Of a DNA stretch of 64,000 nucleotides, positions 1 to 8,561 are shown piece after piece (positions within the stretch are counted from its first letter, which is position 1; each line of letters starts with the position of its first letter). Under the pieces are notes generated by a model. That model did not search any database and had not been told where the DNA came from. It saw only the letters and a program-made list of their open reading frames with translations. Source of the stretch: Lachnospiraceae bacterium. GTDB taxonomy: Bacteria; Bacillota; Clostridia; Lachnospirales; Lachnospiraceae. The stretch is taken from assembly GCA_902362715.1 (NCBI GenBank), contig CABIXN010000001.1:5419-69418 (forward strand), written 5' to 3'. The position numbers were made by a program, and so were the translations under genes.

Positions 1-1
1 C

Positions 2-328
2 CACTGTGGTGACTGGGGACGCCAGGTAACCTGCCTAAACTGGGAGAGCGTATTAAAATCAAACCAGGAACATGGACTTTCCATGGGGCCTGGAGATTTT
101 GCAGAAAATATTTGTATTGAACATATGGATGACTTAAATCTTCAGGAGGGAGATCGGTTTTTGCTTGGCAGCAGTGCGGTTTTGGAGGTTACACAGATAG
201 GAAAACCTGATCATCCAAGTGTGGTTACAAGAACCTTTGGAGTGACACTGCTTCCATATGAAGGACGCTTTTGTAAAGTAGTAAAAGGCGGAGTGGTGAA
301 ACCCGGAGATTCTGTTATTAAATTATAA
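2..328 (+). CDS. MOSC-domain protein, 5' end cut by window edge
   Basis: The reading frame is open from base 2 and ends with TAA at 326-328. About 108 residues of the C-terminal part of a MOSC (molybdenum cofactor sulfurase C-terminal) domain are visible. Family-typical blocks are GDWGRQV near the edge, PGDFAEN, LEVTQIGK and a closing KGGVVKPGD. MOSC domains bind or hand over the molybdenum cofactor; in Firmicutes short stand-alone forms often sit beside moa/moe genes. Here the gene lies a few kb from a molybdopterin enzyme and moeA/moaA, so a Moco role for that enzyme is a reasonable inference. The ATG at 83 falls inside the domain and is not the true start. A terminator follows at 360-413. 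Confidence 0.85.
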   Translation, partial: HCGDWGRQVTCLNWESVLKSNQEHGLSMGPGDFAENICIEHMDDLNLQEGDRFLLGSSAVLEVTQIGKPDHPSVVTRTFGVTLLPYEGRFCKVVKGGVVKPGDSVIKL

Positions 329-359
329 GTAGTGGATGATTTTTGAAAAGAAATTGTCA

Positions 360-413
360 AACTTCAGGGGAGCACGGCGTTGATATCAATGCCGTGCCCC
401 CCTGAAGTTTTTG
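360..413 (+). terminator. Rho-independent terminator after MOSC gene
   Basis: A long inverted repeat (AACTTCAGGGG pairing with CCCCTGAAGTT, plus an inner GCACGGC/GCCGTGC stem) is followed by a T-run. It lies 30 bp after the MOSC stop codon. The rest of the 329-650 gap is AT-rich and shows no other gene. Confidence 0.85.
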
Positions 414-650
414 TGCCCCTATTTCTAAGTTATATATCACCCTGCAAAATATTTCTTTAAATAAAGAGAGGTATACTTATTATGTTCTTTTAGGCTGGTT
501 CACGGCTTAAGGGACTGTTTTTCTACTATTCTTAATACATTTCTTGAAAGTTTTTTCAAAATATCCGTACAAAGTTACAAATTTATAATCTGGGAAAGAG
601 ATTTTCTTTACAGTTGTAAGGTATCTCTTTATAATGAAAGGAGAAGTTGT

Positions 651-1496
651 TTGAAACCTAGTAAACCATTGGGACAATTGACACTGTTTGATCGCTTTTT
701 ATTCGCAGAGGCTATGGAAAGCCCGGGAAATCTGCAGATTTTACTGGAAATTATTCTTGGAAGAGATGTTCATTTAAAGGACTGCCCGCAGTCTGAGAAG
801 GAAATACGGACTACTCCGCTGAAGCGGTTTGTAAAGCTGGATGTCTGGAGCCAGGATGAGGAGGGTGTTGTATATAATACGGAGGCCCAAAAGGAAAATA
901 CCGGAAATCTGCCGAGACGAAGCAGATATTATCAGGGAATGATTGACAGTAAACTGTTAGAACCGGGAGAAATTGATTTTAGAAAATTAAATCAGCTGTA
1001 TGTAATTATGATTACACCTTTTGACCTGTTTGGGGCGGGGAAGTATCAGTATACTTTTCAGATGAAGTGTGAAGAAGTGCCGGGACTGAATCTGGAAGAC
1101 GGGGTTACCCGGATCTTTTTAAACAGCCGTGGGACAGACCCGGAAGGGGTAAGCGAGGAGCTTATAGAGCTTCTGCATTACATAGAGCATACCAATGAAA
1201 AGACAGAAGAGAGCTGTAGAAGTGCCCGTGTAAAAAAGCTGAAAAGACGGATTGACAGTCTCAAAGAGAATGCGGAAGTGAGTGTGAGATATATGCAGGC
1301 ATGGGAAGAGAGAGTCATGGAGCAGAATGAGGCTAGAAAAGAAGGCAGAGCAGAAGGTTTTGCAGCAGGGAAAGATGAGAAAATATCAGAGTTAATTCAA
1401 AAGAAACTGGAAAAAGGAAAGAGTATCCAGTTGATTGCAGATGAGTTGGAAGAGGATATTGAAACAATTCAAAGGTTTATAAAAAAGATGGCGTAA
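651..1496 (+). CDS. Rpn/PD-(D/E)XK-type nuclease (transposase-like) family protein
   Basis: The 281-residue protein starts at TTG 651 with AAAGGAG at 637-643; no ATG is available in frame nearby. The N-terminal half matches the Rpn/PDDEXK family (recombination-promoting nuclease, formerly 'putative transposase'). It shows LTLFDRFLF near the start and the nuclease core LDVWSQDE...YNTEAQ around residues 63-81, with the acidic and E-x-Q residues expected for metal-dependent DNA cleavage. The C-terminal 60 residues are charged and helical with an ARKEGRAEGFAAG repeat typical of this family. The gene stands alone between two terminators. Such genes are common, multi-copy and mobile in Clostridia. 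The cellular role is unknown. Confidence 0.8.
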   Translation: MKPSKPLGQLTLFDRFLFAEAMESPGNLQILLEIILGRDVHLKDCPQSEKEIRTTPLKRFVKLDVWSQDEEGVVYNTEAQKENTGNLPRRSRYYQGMIDSKLLEPGEIDFRKLNQLYVIMITPFDLFGAGKYQYTFQMKCEEVPGLNLEDGVTRIFLNSRGTDPEGVSEELIELLHYIEHTNEKTEESCRSARVKKLKRRIDSLKENAEVSVRYMQAWEERVMEQNEARKEGRAEGFAAGKDEKISELIQKKLEKGKSIQLIADELEEDIETIQRFIKKMA

Positions 1497-1518
1497 TATT
1501 ACCTGTTAGTAAAAATGG

Positions 1519-1550
1519 GGAGCATATCATCTGTACAGATGATATGCTCC
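1519..1550. terminator. 32-bp perfect palindrome, bidirectional terminator
   Basis: The sequence from GGAGCATATC to GATATGCTCC is its own reverse complement. It is followed by a T-rich tail on the + strand and by CCATTTTTAC on the - strand. It separates the nuclease gene from the convergent symporter operon. Confidence 0.8.
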
Positions 1551-1618
1551 CTGAAGTTTTGTATAGGGCTAATATTCAAATCAGAAACAATTGCCCTGTT
1601 TGTTTTAAATTGTATGAA

Positions 1619-1723
1619 TTAATCTTCTTTATCTGCACCGGATTTTTTTGCACCGATAAAGCACATTGCGATAAGTACGATAGCTACGCAAAGAAGATAA
1701 ACTGAAACAATTGTTATTGCCAT
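1619..1723 (-). CDS. 34-residue membrane protein, candidate symporter accessory subunit 2
   Basis: This short frame begins MAITIVSVYLLC and ends GADKED. It has one hydrophobic helix (about residues 3-25) and a charged C-terminal tail. The start is supported by AAGGAGG 7 nt upstream. It is the last gene of a three-gene minus-strand unit, 14 nt after the preceding small gene and behind the sodium/solute symporter. Small 'symporter accessory' proteins of this size are known beside SSS transporters; an accessory role here is inferred from position, size and good ribosome binding site. Confidence 0.65.
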   Translation of the reverse strand: MAITIVSVYLLCVAIVLIAMCFIGAKKSGADKED

Positions 1724-1737
1724 AAAACAATTCCTCC

Positions 1738-1845
1738 TTATAATTTTTCACCTTTATGTGTAATTTTCCAGATAAGAAAGATAATTCCACAAAGGATAAA
1801 GCCGATTACGTACTGAGTAAGAATATCTTGAACAACCCAAAGCAT
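1738..1845 (-). CDS. 35-residue membrane protein, candidate symporter accessory subunit 1
   Basis: This short frame begins MLWVVQDILTQY and ends THKGEKL, with a single transmembrane helix between. Its AAAGGAGG site (about 1853-1860) touches the stop codon of the symporter, 14 nt before the ATG, which suggests translational coupling. The layout W-x-x-Q-D at the N-terminus, one helix, then a K-rich tail resembles small accessory proteins found downstream of sodium:solute symporters. I infer that it helps fold, target or tune the 1860-3404 transporter. It could instead be an unrelated micropeptide. Confidence 0.7.
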   Translation of the reverse strand: MLWVVQDILTQYVIGFILCGIIFLIWKITHKGEKL

Positions 1846-1859
1846 ATGATTTACCTCCT

Positions 1860-3404
1860 TTATTTTGCCATACTGATTGAAGTCTGACCTTCTTTTGTTT
1901 TCTTCCATGCAGTTTTACCAGGAAGGATCAAATGAAGAACAATACCAAGTACCAGAGAAGATACCATTGTTGCATATAAGTTCATTCCCCAGATACTGCC
2001 TGCTTTTAAGTGGAGCAGCTGTTCCATTGGCAGGAAAGTCCAGATACAGTTGATGACATAGGATATAATAATCGTCGCCCAGGCTGCCGCCTTGCTGATT
2101 TTGAAATTGTATCCTATGATGAACACAATGAACACAGGCATACCAAAGGAGAACACCCATAAGAACAGGTTGAATACGAATTCGTTTGCCATAATTAAAG
2201 CGCCTGGTAATAACAGTGCTGCTGCAACGATAACGCAGATTTTATTTGTGCGCAGTTTCTGTTTCTCATCCATGGTAGGTTTGCAGCATCCAATTACGAT
2301 ATCCTGAGCCAGGACGTTGGAGTTAGCAAGAACAACACCGCCGCCGGTTGACAGAGTAGCTGCCAAAAGAGCCACCATCAAAAGACCGATAGCCGGGACA
2401 GGCAGACCTTCCTGAGCGATCATAGGAACAGCTGTTAAGCCGTTGGCATTTACTTTGGATGCCAGAGCAGGAATAGACATTGCTGCAATTCCAAGGAAGA
2501 TCCATGGTAAACTGGACATAATGTTAAAGGACATACCCATGAACACACCTTTACGGCAGGAGCTCTGGTCTTTTGCGGCAAAGAACGGAAGCATCATGGT
2601 CTGAGATACAGCGCCGGCTGTTGTATGTAATACGATAACCGGGATGATAACACCTAACCATACAGGAGGCATTCCAAGAGTACCTGTCTGTGTCAGGATA
2701 TTGCTGTAACCGGCAGCTTTATAAACTTCCATAACGCCCTGCCATCCGCCTAACTGAGCCAGATAGTTAAATGCGATGATAGCAATAGCAGCATAAGAAG
2801 CAACAATCATAACTACCGCATTGATACAGTTGAGCCATGCCATCTGAAGCATACCGCCGAAAAATACATAGCATAAAATTAAAACGAAGCCAAGAATAAT
2901 TGACTGATAAATTGTAAGCGGGATACCACTTGCGTTACACAATGTGTAAATAGCTGTACCCGTTGCAACTGTTTCGGAAGCTCCGATACCAGTCCATGTC
3001 ATTGTCTGGAATCCTGCATGGAACCATGCCATTTTTTTACCAAAGATTTTTTCCAGTGCCTGAGGTACTGTTTCAACCCCCATCTTTTTGTATAACGGTC
3101 CAATCCATAACATAGCGATTGGAAGGAATACTGCACCTGCACCAATTGCCCACCACATAGCGCCGGCGCCGATACCTGTAAATGCTGACCAGTCTGTAAA
3201 ACCGCCGCCTGCGGCTTTCTGCCACAGAGACATTGTATGACCGGATCCCAAAGGTGCCAGTACGAATGAGAAAGTAACCATAATCCATCCCATTCCGCCG
3301 CCTGCATTTGCAAAATCGGATGCAGATTTGACTTTTTTCTTAGCATACAGGCTGGCGATGATAATCAGAATCGCGAAGTATGCTACAGCAATAACTAGAG
3401 CCAT
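1860..3404 (-). CDS. Sodium:solute symporter family (SSS) transporter
   Basis: A 514-residue integral membrane protein with about 13 hydrophobic segments and the SSS fold signatures: an N-terminal helix followed by ASDFANAGGGMG, then a long GAGAMWWAIGAGAVFLP segment and a conserved GGMLQMAWLN motif. Members import organic acids, amino acids or sugars with Na+. The ATG at 3404 has GGGAGG 7-12 nt upstream. Two tiny membrane proteins follow in the same operon. The gene is divergent from a LysR regulator, and its promoter carries a palindrome shared with the ubiX and merR promoters of the aromatic-acid block. I therefore infer uptake of gallate or a related aromatic acid; this is not shown by the sequence. 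Confidence 0.85.
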   Translation of the reverse strand: MALVIAVAYFAILIIIASLYAKKKVKSASDFANAGGGMGWIMVTFSFVLAPLGSGHTMSLWQKAAGGGFTDWSAFTGIGAGAMWWAIGAGAVFLPIAMLWIGPLYKKMGVETVPQALEKIFGKKMAWFHAGFQTMTWTGIGASETVATGTAIYTLCNASGIPLTIYQSIILGFVLILCYVFFGGMLQMAWLNCINAVVMIVASYAAIAIIAFNYLAQLGGWQGVMEVYKAAGYSNILTQTGTLGMPPVWLGVIIPVIVLHTTAGAVSQTMMLPFFAAKDQSSCRKGVFMGMSFNIMSSLPWIFLGIAAMSIPALASKVNANGLTAVPMIAQEGLPVPAIGLLMVALLAATLSTGGGVVLANSNVLAQDIVIGCCKPTMDEKQKLRTNKICVIVAAALLLPGALIMANEFVFNLFLWVFSFGMPVFIVFIIGYNFKISKAAAWATIIISYVINCIWTFLPMEQLLHLKAGSIWGMNLYATMVSSLVLGIVLHLILPGKTAWKKTKEGQTSISMAK

Positions 3405-3463
3405 ATTAAAAACCTCCCTTAGTGAAATAAATTAGTAAAAACTAAGTCCTCTACTCGCATTTG

Positions 3464-3494
3464 AGTATATTCTATATAGCGGCTATACTGTCAA
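3464..3494 (-). promoter_or_regulatory. MerR-type promoter of the symporter operon
   Basis: On the minus strand, TTGACA (3489-3494) and TATACT (3464-3469) are separated by exactly 19 bp. The spacer holds the palindrome TATAGCCGCTATA (6-bp arms around one base). A 19-bp spacer with a central dyad is the hallmark of promoters activated by MerR-family proteins. Two MerR/GyrI-like genes lie 10 kb away in the same block. Confidence 0.7.
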
Positions 3495-3735
3495 TAAAAT
3501 CTAAAAATTATTGAAAAAAAATAAAAAAACTGTAAAAAATGTTTAAATATTGTACAAAAATATGGGTATGCAGAACATGAATAAAATAATTTGGTTTATG
3601 AATTACTAATGATGGTACATGATGATATTATATAAATTAACAACAGAGAAACCATATCATACAACTTGGAATTGGCAGAATGAAATAAAAAACATCTGTA
3701 ATCCGTTATTTTTTTGTGACAATATCTGGTTAAAC

Positions 3736-3764
3736 TGGACAAACCGCAGGATATTCCTTATTAT
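3736..3764 (+). promoter_or_regulatory. Promoter of the LysR gene
   Basis: TGGACA (3736-3741), 17 bp, TATTAT (3759-3764), about 40 bp upstream of the LysR start. The 3405-3803 gap holds this and the divergent symporter promoter and is otherwise very AT-rich. Confidence 0.5.
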
Positions 3765-3803
3765 ATAAAGTATATAGCATAGGGAAACCAGCGGAGGAGA
3801 TTT

Positions 3804-4721
3804 ATGACAGATTTACAGGTGAAATGTTTTTTGGAGGTTGCCAGATGTCTGAATTTTACAAAGGCAGCCAAGAACTTATTTATATCGCAGTCAAATATCA
3901 GCAGGCAGATCGCTTCTTTTGAGGAGGAGCTTGGTCTTGCTCTTTTTGACAGAAATACAAAAGGGGTAAAGCTGACCTTGCAGGGGCAGATGATGGCGGA
4001 GACTCTTTCAGAGATGACTTCTGAGTGGGAGCTGGTCTGTTCAAGAGCCAAAAATTCCGTGAAGAAGTTTAATGGATGTATCACCATAGGATGTCAGCCG
4101 CATATTAAATGCAACAGTTATTTGTCCCAGGTTCTTTCCGGGTTTCGGGAACTGCGCCCGGAGATACAGATTATAAAGGAGCGCTGTACCCAGAAGAAAT
4201 TGCTGGAGGGATTAAAAAATGACTACTATGATGCAATTTTAATTGCGGATCATGATGTAAAGCGTCTCCAGGGTGTTGAGAGACAGACACTGTATTATTC
4301 CAGAGTTGGAATTGTTGTTCACAAACGCCATCCTCTTTTCTATAAGAAGGAAGTTACGCTTTCTGATTTTCGTGACAGTGATTTCCTTAGATATAATCCA
4401 ACGGATGTAAAAAAAGAAGACGACTTTCTATATAATATATGTAAGTATTACGGATTTGAGCCAAGGGTAGCTGCGGAGTTCGATGATTTTGAAGAATATT
4501 TATTTTCTATTGAAATGGGAGAGGGGATTTCTCTTGTATTTGAGGAGACGGAGGTTATCTCCAATATGAATCTTCGTTTTATTCCGATTAATGAAGATGT
4601 TCCTCAAAAATATCTTCCCATGCAGCTTACAAGAAAAGAGAAGAATCATAATCAGGCGTTGAAAGATTTTTATGCCTATGCTCGGAAGTATTCCAATCTT
4701 CATGATAAAAAGGATATTTAA
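3804..4721 (+). CDS. LysR-family transcriptional regulator
   Basis: A 305-residue protein. Residues 1-60 form the LysR winged helix-turn-helix (LQVKCFLEVARCLNFTKAA, then SQSNISRQIASFEEELG and the wing FDRNTKGVKLT). The remainder is a substrate-binding-type effector domain. GGAGGAG lies 7 nt before the ATG. It is divergent from the SSS symporter and directly upstream of the transhydroxylase genes, the usual arrangement for a regulator of its neighbours. In Lactobacillus plantarum a LysR regulator controls tannin/gallate genes, so an aromatic acid is a plausible effector; that is inference. Confidence 0.9.
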   Translation: MTDLQVKCFLEVARCLNFTKAAKNLFISQSNISRQIASFEEELGLALFDRNTKGVKLTLQGQMMAETLSEMTSEWELVCSRAKNSVKKFNGCITIGCQPHIKCNSYLSQVLSGFRELRPEIQIIKERCTQKKLLEGLKNDYYDAILIADHDVKRLQGVERQTLYYSRVGIVVHKRHPLFYKKEVTLSDFRDSDFLRYNPTDVKKEDDFLYNICKYYGFEPRVAAEFDDFEEYLFSIEMGEGISLVFEETEVISNMNLRFIPINEDVPQKYLPMQLTRKEKNHNQALKDFYAYARKYSNLHDKKDI

Positions 4722-4782
4722 AAGTAAGGTTCCAATTTATAAGAACTGGAAAAAAATATATATGGAAAATATCAAAAAGAAC

Positions 4783-4813
4783 TTGACTGTATAATCACAA
4801 TACACGTTATAGT
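4783..4813 (+). promoter_or_regulatory. Promoter of the transhydroxylase genes, 19-bp spacer
   Basis: TTGACT (4783-4788), 19 bp, TATAGT (4808-4813). The arms TATAA and TTATA form a dyad across the spacer. The dyad differs from the TATAGCC palindrome of the other promoters. It gives a leader of roughly 130 nt to the ATG at 4951. Confidence 0.6.
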
Positions 4814-4950
4814 TAAACTCAAGAAGAAGTTCTTCTGAAGAGATATCTGTGAAGTGCAAAAAGCAGGCGCTTATTCCTCTACTCTTGCGTGGCTTAAAAA
4901 GCAGGGAAGCAGATATGAAACGATTAACAAAAAATCAAGGAGGTATATTC

Positions 4951-7551
4951 ATGCAAGGCGAAATTCGTTTGACTAACTCCAGTACCGGAGGTCCAGTATT
5001 CGTATACGTAAAGGACGGAAAAATTGTCCGTATTACACCGATGGACTTCGATTCAACAGATCCGGAAGGCTGGAAAATTGAAGCAAGGGGCAGAGTTTTT
5101 AAGGCTCCAAGATATACTACAATCGCACCGTTTACAGCTGGTCAGAAATCTATGATTTATTCTGACAGAAGAATTCTTTATCCGATGAAACGTGTGGACT
5201 TTGATCCAAACGGTGAAAGAAATATCCAGAACCGTGGTATTTCCGGATACGAAAGAATCAGCTGGGATGAAGCAACAGATATCGTTGCAAGTGAAATTAA
5301 CAGAATTAAAAGAGAAGTAGGACCGGGCGGTATTATGTCTACTCCATCTTCTCACCATTTATGGGGTAATGTAGGTTACCGTCATTCTACATACTTCCGT
5401 TTCATGAACCTTATGGGATTCACTTATGCTGACCATAACCCGGATTCATGGGAAGGCTGGCACTGGGGCGGTATGCATATGTGGGGCTTCTCCTGGAGAC
5501 TTGGCTGTCCAGAGCAGTACGATCTGTTAGAAGATGGTCTGAAATATGCAGAAATGATCGTATTCTGGTCATCTGATCCAGAAGTTAATAGTGGTATTTA
5601 CGCTGCTTACGAATCACACATCAGACGTCGCTGGTTAGACGAACTGGGTGTTAAAATGGTATTTATCGATCCTTTCTTCAACCATTCAGCAAATATGTGG
5701 GGAATGAAATGGTTCTCACCAAAAGTTGGTACAGACCATGCACTTTCTTTTGCTATCGCTTACACATGGTTAACAGAAGGAACCTATGATAAAGAATATG
5801 TAGCTACTCATGCTTACGGATTTGAAGAATGGGCTGACTATGTATTAGGTAAAGGCGAAGACGGAATTCCAAAAACATGCGAATGGGCTGAAAAAGAATC
5901 AGGTATCCCAGCATGTGATATCCGTGCTCTCGCTCGTGAATGGGCTAAGAAAAACACATATCTTGCTGCCGGTGGTATGGGCGGCTGGGGTGGTGCCTGC
6001 CGTGCTACCCATGGTATCGAATGGACACGTGGTATGATCGCTCTTGCTACAATGCAGGGTCTTGGTAAACCAGGTTCCAATATCTGGTCCACAACACAGG
6101 GTGTTCCAACTGACTATGAATTCTACTTCCCAGGATACGCAGAAGGCGGTATTTCCGGTGACTGTGCAAACTCTGCAGCAGGATTCAAATTCGCTTGGAG
6201 AATGTTCGATGGTAAGACAACCTTCCCGGCTCCGGTTAAAGTAAATATTGAAGCTGGACAGCATATTCCACGTCTGAAAATTCCAGAATGTATCATGAAC
6301 GGAAAATTCGAGTGGTATGGTAAAGGATTCTGTGGTAATGCAATTGAAAATCAGCTGCATCCATATCAGTATCCGGCTCCAGGATATGGAAAAATTAAAA
6401 TGTACTGGAAATACGGCGGACCACACATCGGTACAATGACAGCTACAAACAGATATGCTAAGATGTACACATCTGAAAGCCTTGAATTTGTAGTAAGCCA
6501 GTCTATCTGGTTTGAAGGTGAAGTTCCGTTTGCAGATATTATTCTTCCTGCTTGTACAAACTATGAGCGTTGGGATATTTCTGAGTTTGCTAACTGCTCC
6601 GGTTATATTCCGGATAACTTCCAGATGGCAAACAACCGTGTAATTTCTTTACAGGCTAAATGTATCGAACCTCTTGGAGAGTCCATGTCCGATTACGAAA
6701 TCTATGCATTAATGGCTAAAAAACTTGGTATCTATGATATCTTTACAGAAGGCAAAGATGAATTAGACTGGGTAAAACAGTACTACAATGCTACAGATTG
6801 TCCAAAACTTATGGATTGGGAAGACTTCTTCAAGAAAGGTTATTTAGTAGTACCTGATAATCCAAACAGAAAGAAAACACCTGCACTCCGCTGGTTCGCA
6901 GAAGATCGTGTACGCGATACTCCTGACTGGGGTCCTGCTCCAAACCAGTCTGTAGCGCTGAAGGGATTACAGACTACAACAGGAAAAGTAGAGTTCATTT
7001 CTACATCCTTAAAACGTTTCGAAGAACAGGGATTTGTGGATGAATATCGTCCGGCAATGCATAAATACGTTCCTGCTTGGGAAAGCTGGCACGCAGAAGT
7101 TGCTAAGAAATACCCTCTGGGTATGTTATCACCTCATCCAAGATTCTCTATGCATACAATGGGTGATGCAAAAGACAGTTTCATGAACGATATCAAAGAC
7201 CACCGTGTATTAGTAGACGGATGGTATTACTGGATTATCCGTATGAACTCTGTAGATGCTGAAGCTCGTGGCATCAAAGATGGCGATTTAGTACGTGCAT
7301 ACAACGACAGAGGTTCCGTAATTCTCTGTGCTCAGGTTGGTGAACGTGTACAGCCAGGTACCGTACATTCATATGAATCTTGTGCTGAATATGCTCCCCT
7401 TGGAAAACCGGGATGCTCCGCAGACCGCGGCGGCTGCGTAAATATTCTGACACCAGATCGTTACATGTCTAAATATGCATGTGGTATGGCACCAAACAGT
7501 GCTCAGGTTGAAGTAGAAAAATGGGATGGCGGTATTTACGAAATCTACTAA
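4951..7551 (+). CDS. athL: Pyrogallol:phloroglucinol transhydroxylase, large (molybdopterin) subunit
   Basis: An 866-residue DMSO-reductase-family protein; the Pelobacter acidigallici AthL subunit is about 875. It has no N-terminal Fe-S cysteine motif, as in AthL. From memory, the active-site residues of the Pelobacter enzyme (His144, Tyr152, Arg153, Asp174, the Mo ligand Ser175, Trp354, Tyr404, Tyr560) map with a constant offset of 8-9 to H135, Y143, R144, D165, S166, W346, Y396 and Y552, all identical. This is strong evidence for conversion of pyrogallol to phloroglucinol without net redox change. The ATG at 4951 has AAGGAGG; a GTG at 4849 would add a tail with no ribosome binding site. The small subunit follows after 34 bp. 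Confidence 0.92.
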   Translation: MQGEIRLTNSSTGGPVFVYVKDGKIVRITPMDFDSTDPEGWKIEARGRVFKAPRYTTIAPFTAGQKSMIYSDRRILYPMKRVDFDPNGERNIQNRGISGYERISWDEATDIVASEINRIKREVGPGGIMSTPSSHHLWGNVGYRHSTYFRFMNLMGFTYADHNPDSWEGWHWGGMHMWGFSWRLGCPEQYDLLEDGLKYAEMIVFWSSDPEVNSGIYAAYESHIRRRWLDELGVKMVFIDPFFNHSANMWGMKWFSPKVGTDHALSFAIAYTWLTEGTYDKEYVATHAYGFEEWADYVLGKGEDGIPKTCEWAEKESGIPACDIRALAREWAKKNTYLAAGGMGGWGGACRATHGIEWTRGMIALATMQGLGKPGSNIWSTTQGVPTDYEFYFPGYAEGGISGDCANSAAGFKFAWRMFDGKTTFPAPVKVNIEAGQHIPRLKIPECIMNGKFEWYGKGFCGNAIENQLHPYQYPAPGYGKIKMYWKYGGPHIGTMTATNRYAKMYTSESLEFVVSQSIWFEGEVPFADIILPACTNYERWDISEFANCSGYIPDNFQMANNRVISLQAKCIEPLGESMSDYEIYALMAKKLGIYDIFTEGKDELDWVKQYYNATDCPKLMDWEDFFKKGYLVVPDNPNRKKTPALRWFAEDRVRDTPDWGPAPNQSVALKGLQTTTGKVEFISTSLKRFEEQGFVDEYRPAMHKYVPAWESWHAEVAKKYPLGMLSPHPRFSMHTMGDAKDSFMNDIKDHRVLVDGWYYWIIRMNSVDAEARGIKDGDLVRAYNDRGSVILCAQVGERVQPGTVHSYESCAEYAPLGKPGCSADRGGCVNILTPDRYMSKYACGMAPNSAQVEVEKWDGGIYEIY

Positions 7552-7585
7552 GATTTTGCAAATACAGCCCGAAAGGAGAATTAAG

Positions 7586-8407
7586 ATGAAACAGTGGTAT
7601 ATGGTTATTGATGTCAGATGGTGCCATGATTGTAATAACTGCTTTATGTCTTGTAAAGACGAACATGTAGACAATGAATGGCCAGGCTATACAGCTGCTC
7701 AGCCACGCCATGGACATCGTTGGATGAATATTGAAAGAAGAGAGCGCGGCAGATACTCACGTAATGATTATACATATCTGCCAATGCCTTGCCAGCATTG
7801 CGAGAAATGTCCGGTAGTTGACGCTGGATATGCAACAAGAAGAGAAGACGGTATCGTAATGATCGATCTTGAAGCTGCAAAAGGAAAAGAAGATGTAGTA
7901 GGAATGTGCCCATACGGAGCAGTTTACTACAACGAAGAAGCAGGCATTGCACAGAAATGTACAATGTGTGCACACCTTCTGGATGATCCGGACTGGATCC
8001 CAGGAATTCCAAGATGTGCTCACTCCTGTCCTACAAAAGCTCTGAAAGCTTTCCATCTTGAACCAGAAGAAATGGAAGTTATGATCAAAACAGAAGGACT
8101 TGAAGTATACAAACCAGAACTGGGAACAAACCCACATGTATTCTACAAAAACCTTCACAGATTTACAAAGAACTTCGTTGCAGCTGGTGTATTAGTAGAC
8201 GGAGACTGCTATGAGGACGCTTCTGTTACATTAACAAAAGACGGAGAAGTTGTTGAAATTCAGAAAACGAACTTCTTTGGAGATTTCAAATTCGATGGAC
8301 TGGATGACGGAAAATACGTAATCCAGATCGATGCTGCTGGAAAACACAAAGATATTGATGTTGAAATTGCAGGAAAATCTTTAAACCTTGATTTTATTGA
8401 ATTTTAA
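7586..8407 (+). CDS. bthL: Pyrogallol:phloroglucinol transhydroxylase, small Fe-S subunit
   Basis: A 273-residue partner of AthL; the Pelobacter subunit has about 274. It has exactly twelve cluster-type cysteines (13, 16, 19, 23; 69, 72, 75; 108; 125, 128; 144, 148), enough for three [4Fe-4S] clusters, as in the known enzyme. The last 75 residues (from about 198) look like a transthyretin/CnaB-like beta-barrel, which is the special C-terminal domain of BthL and separates it from ordinary DmsB/NrfC subunits. The ATG at 7586 has GAAAGGAG. No TAT signal is visible on either subunit, consistent with a cytoplasmic enzyme. A hairpin follows the stop codon. Confidence 0.92.
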   Translation: MKQWYMVIDVRWCHDCNNCFMSCKDEHVDNEWPGYTAAQPRHGHRWMNIERRERGRYSRNDYTYLPMPCQHCEKCPVVDAGYATRREDGIVMIDLEAAKGKEDVVGMCPYGAVYYNEEAGIAQKCTMCAHLLDDPDWIPGIPRCAHSCPTKALKAFHLEPEEMEVMIKTEGLEVYKPELGTNPHVFYKNLHRFTKNFVAAGVLVDGDCYEDASVTLTKDGEVVEIQKTNFFGDFKFDGLDDGKYVIQIDAAGKHKDIDVEIAGKSLNLDFIEF

Positions 8408-8429
8408 TTAAGAAAATATCGTTGAGCTT

Positions 8430-8459
8430 TATGCCCATGCTGTCACAGGCATGGGCATA
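8430..8459 (+). terminator. Hairpin downstream of bthL
   Basis: TATGCCCATGC pairs perfectly with GCATGGGCATA around an 8-base loop. It lacks a strong T-run, so it may be a terminator or a 3' stabilising stem before the next operon. Confidence 0.6.
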
Positions 8460-8561
8460 ATTCATATAGTGAAATAGTAAACGCTATATCTGGATAAGTG
8501 AAATAAAATCCCTGTGGTATACTTAGAATACATTAACAAACGCAAAATAAGGAGAAGAATC

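Noticed and set aside
651..1496. Complete insertion sequence around the Rpn-type gene
   Set aside because: No clear terminal inverted repeats or target duplication were found, only a short shared tail after the two hairpins.
4849..4950. N-terminal extension of AthL from GTG 4849
   Set aside because: No ribosome binding site before the GTG, while AAGGAGG precedes ATG 4951. The resulting 866-residue length and residue offsets fit the Pelobacter enzyme.
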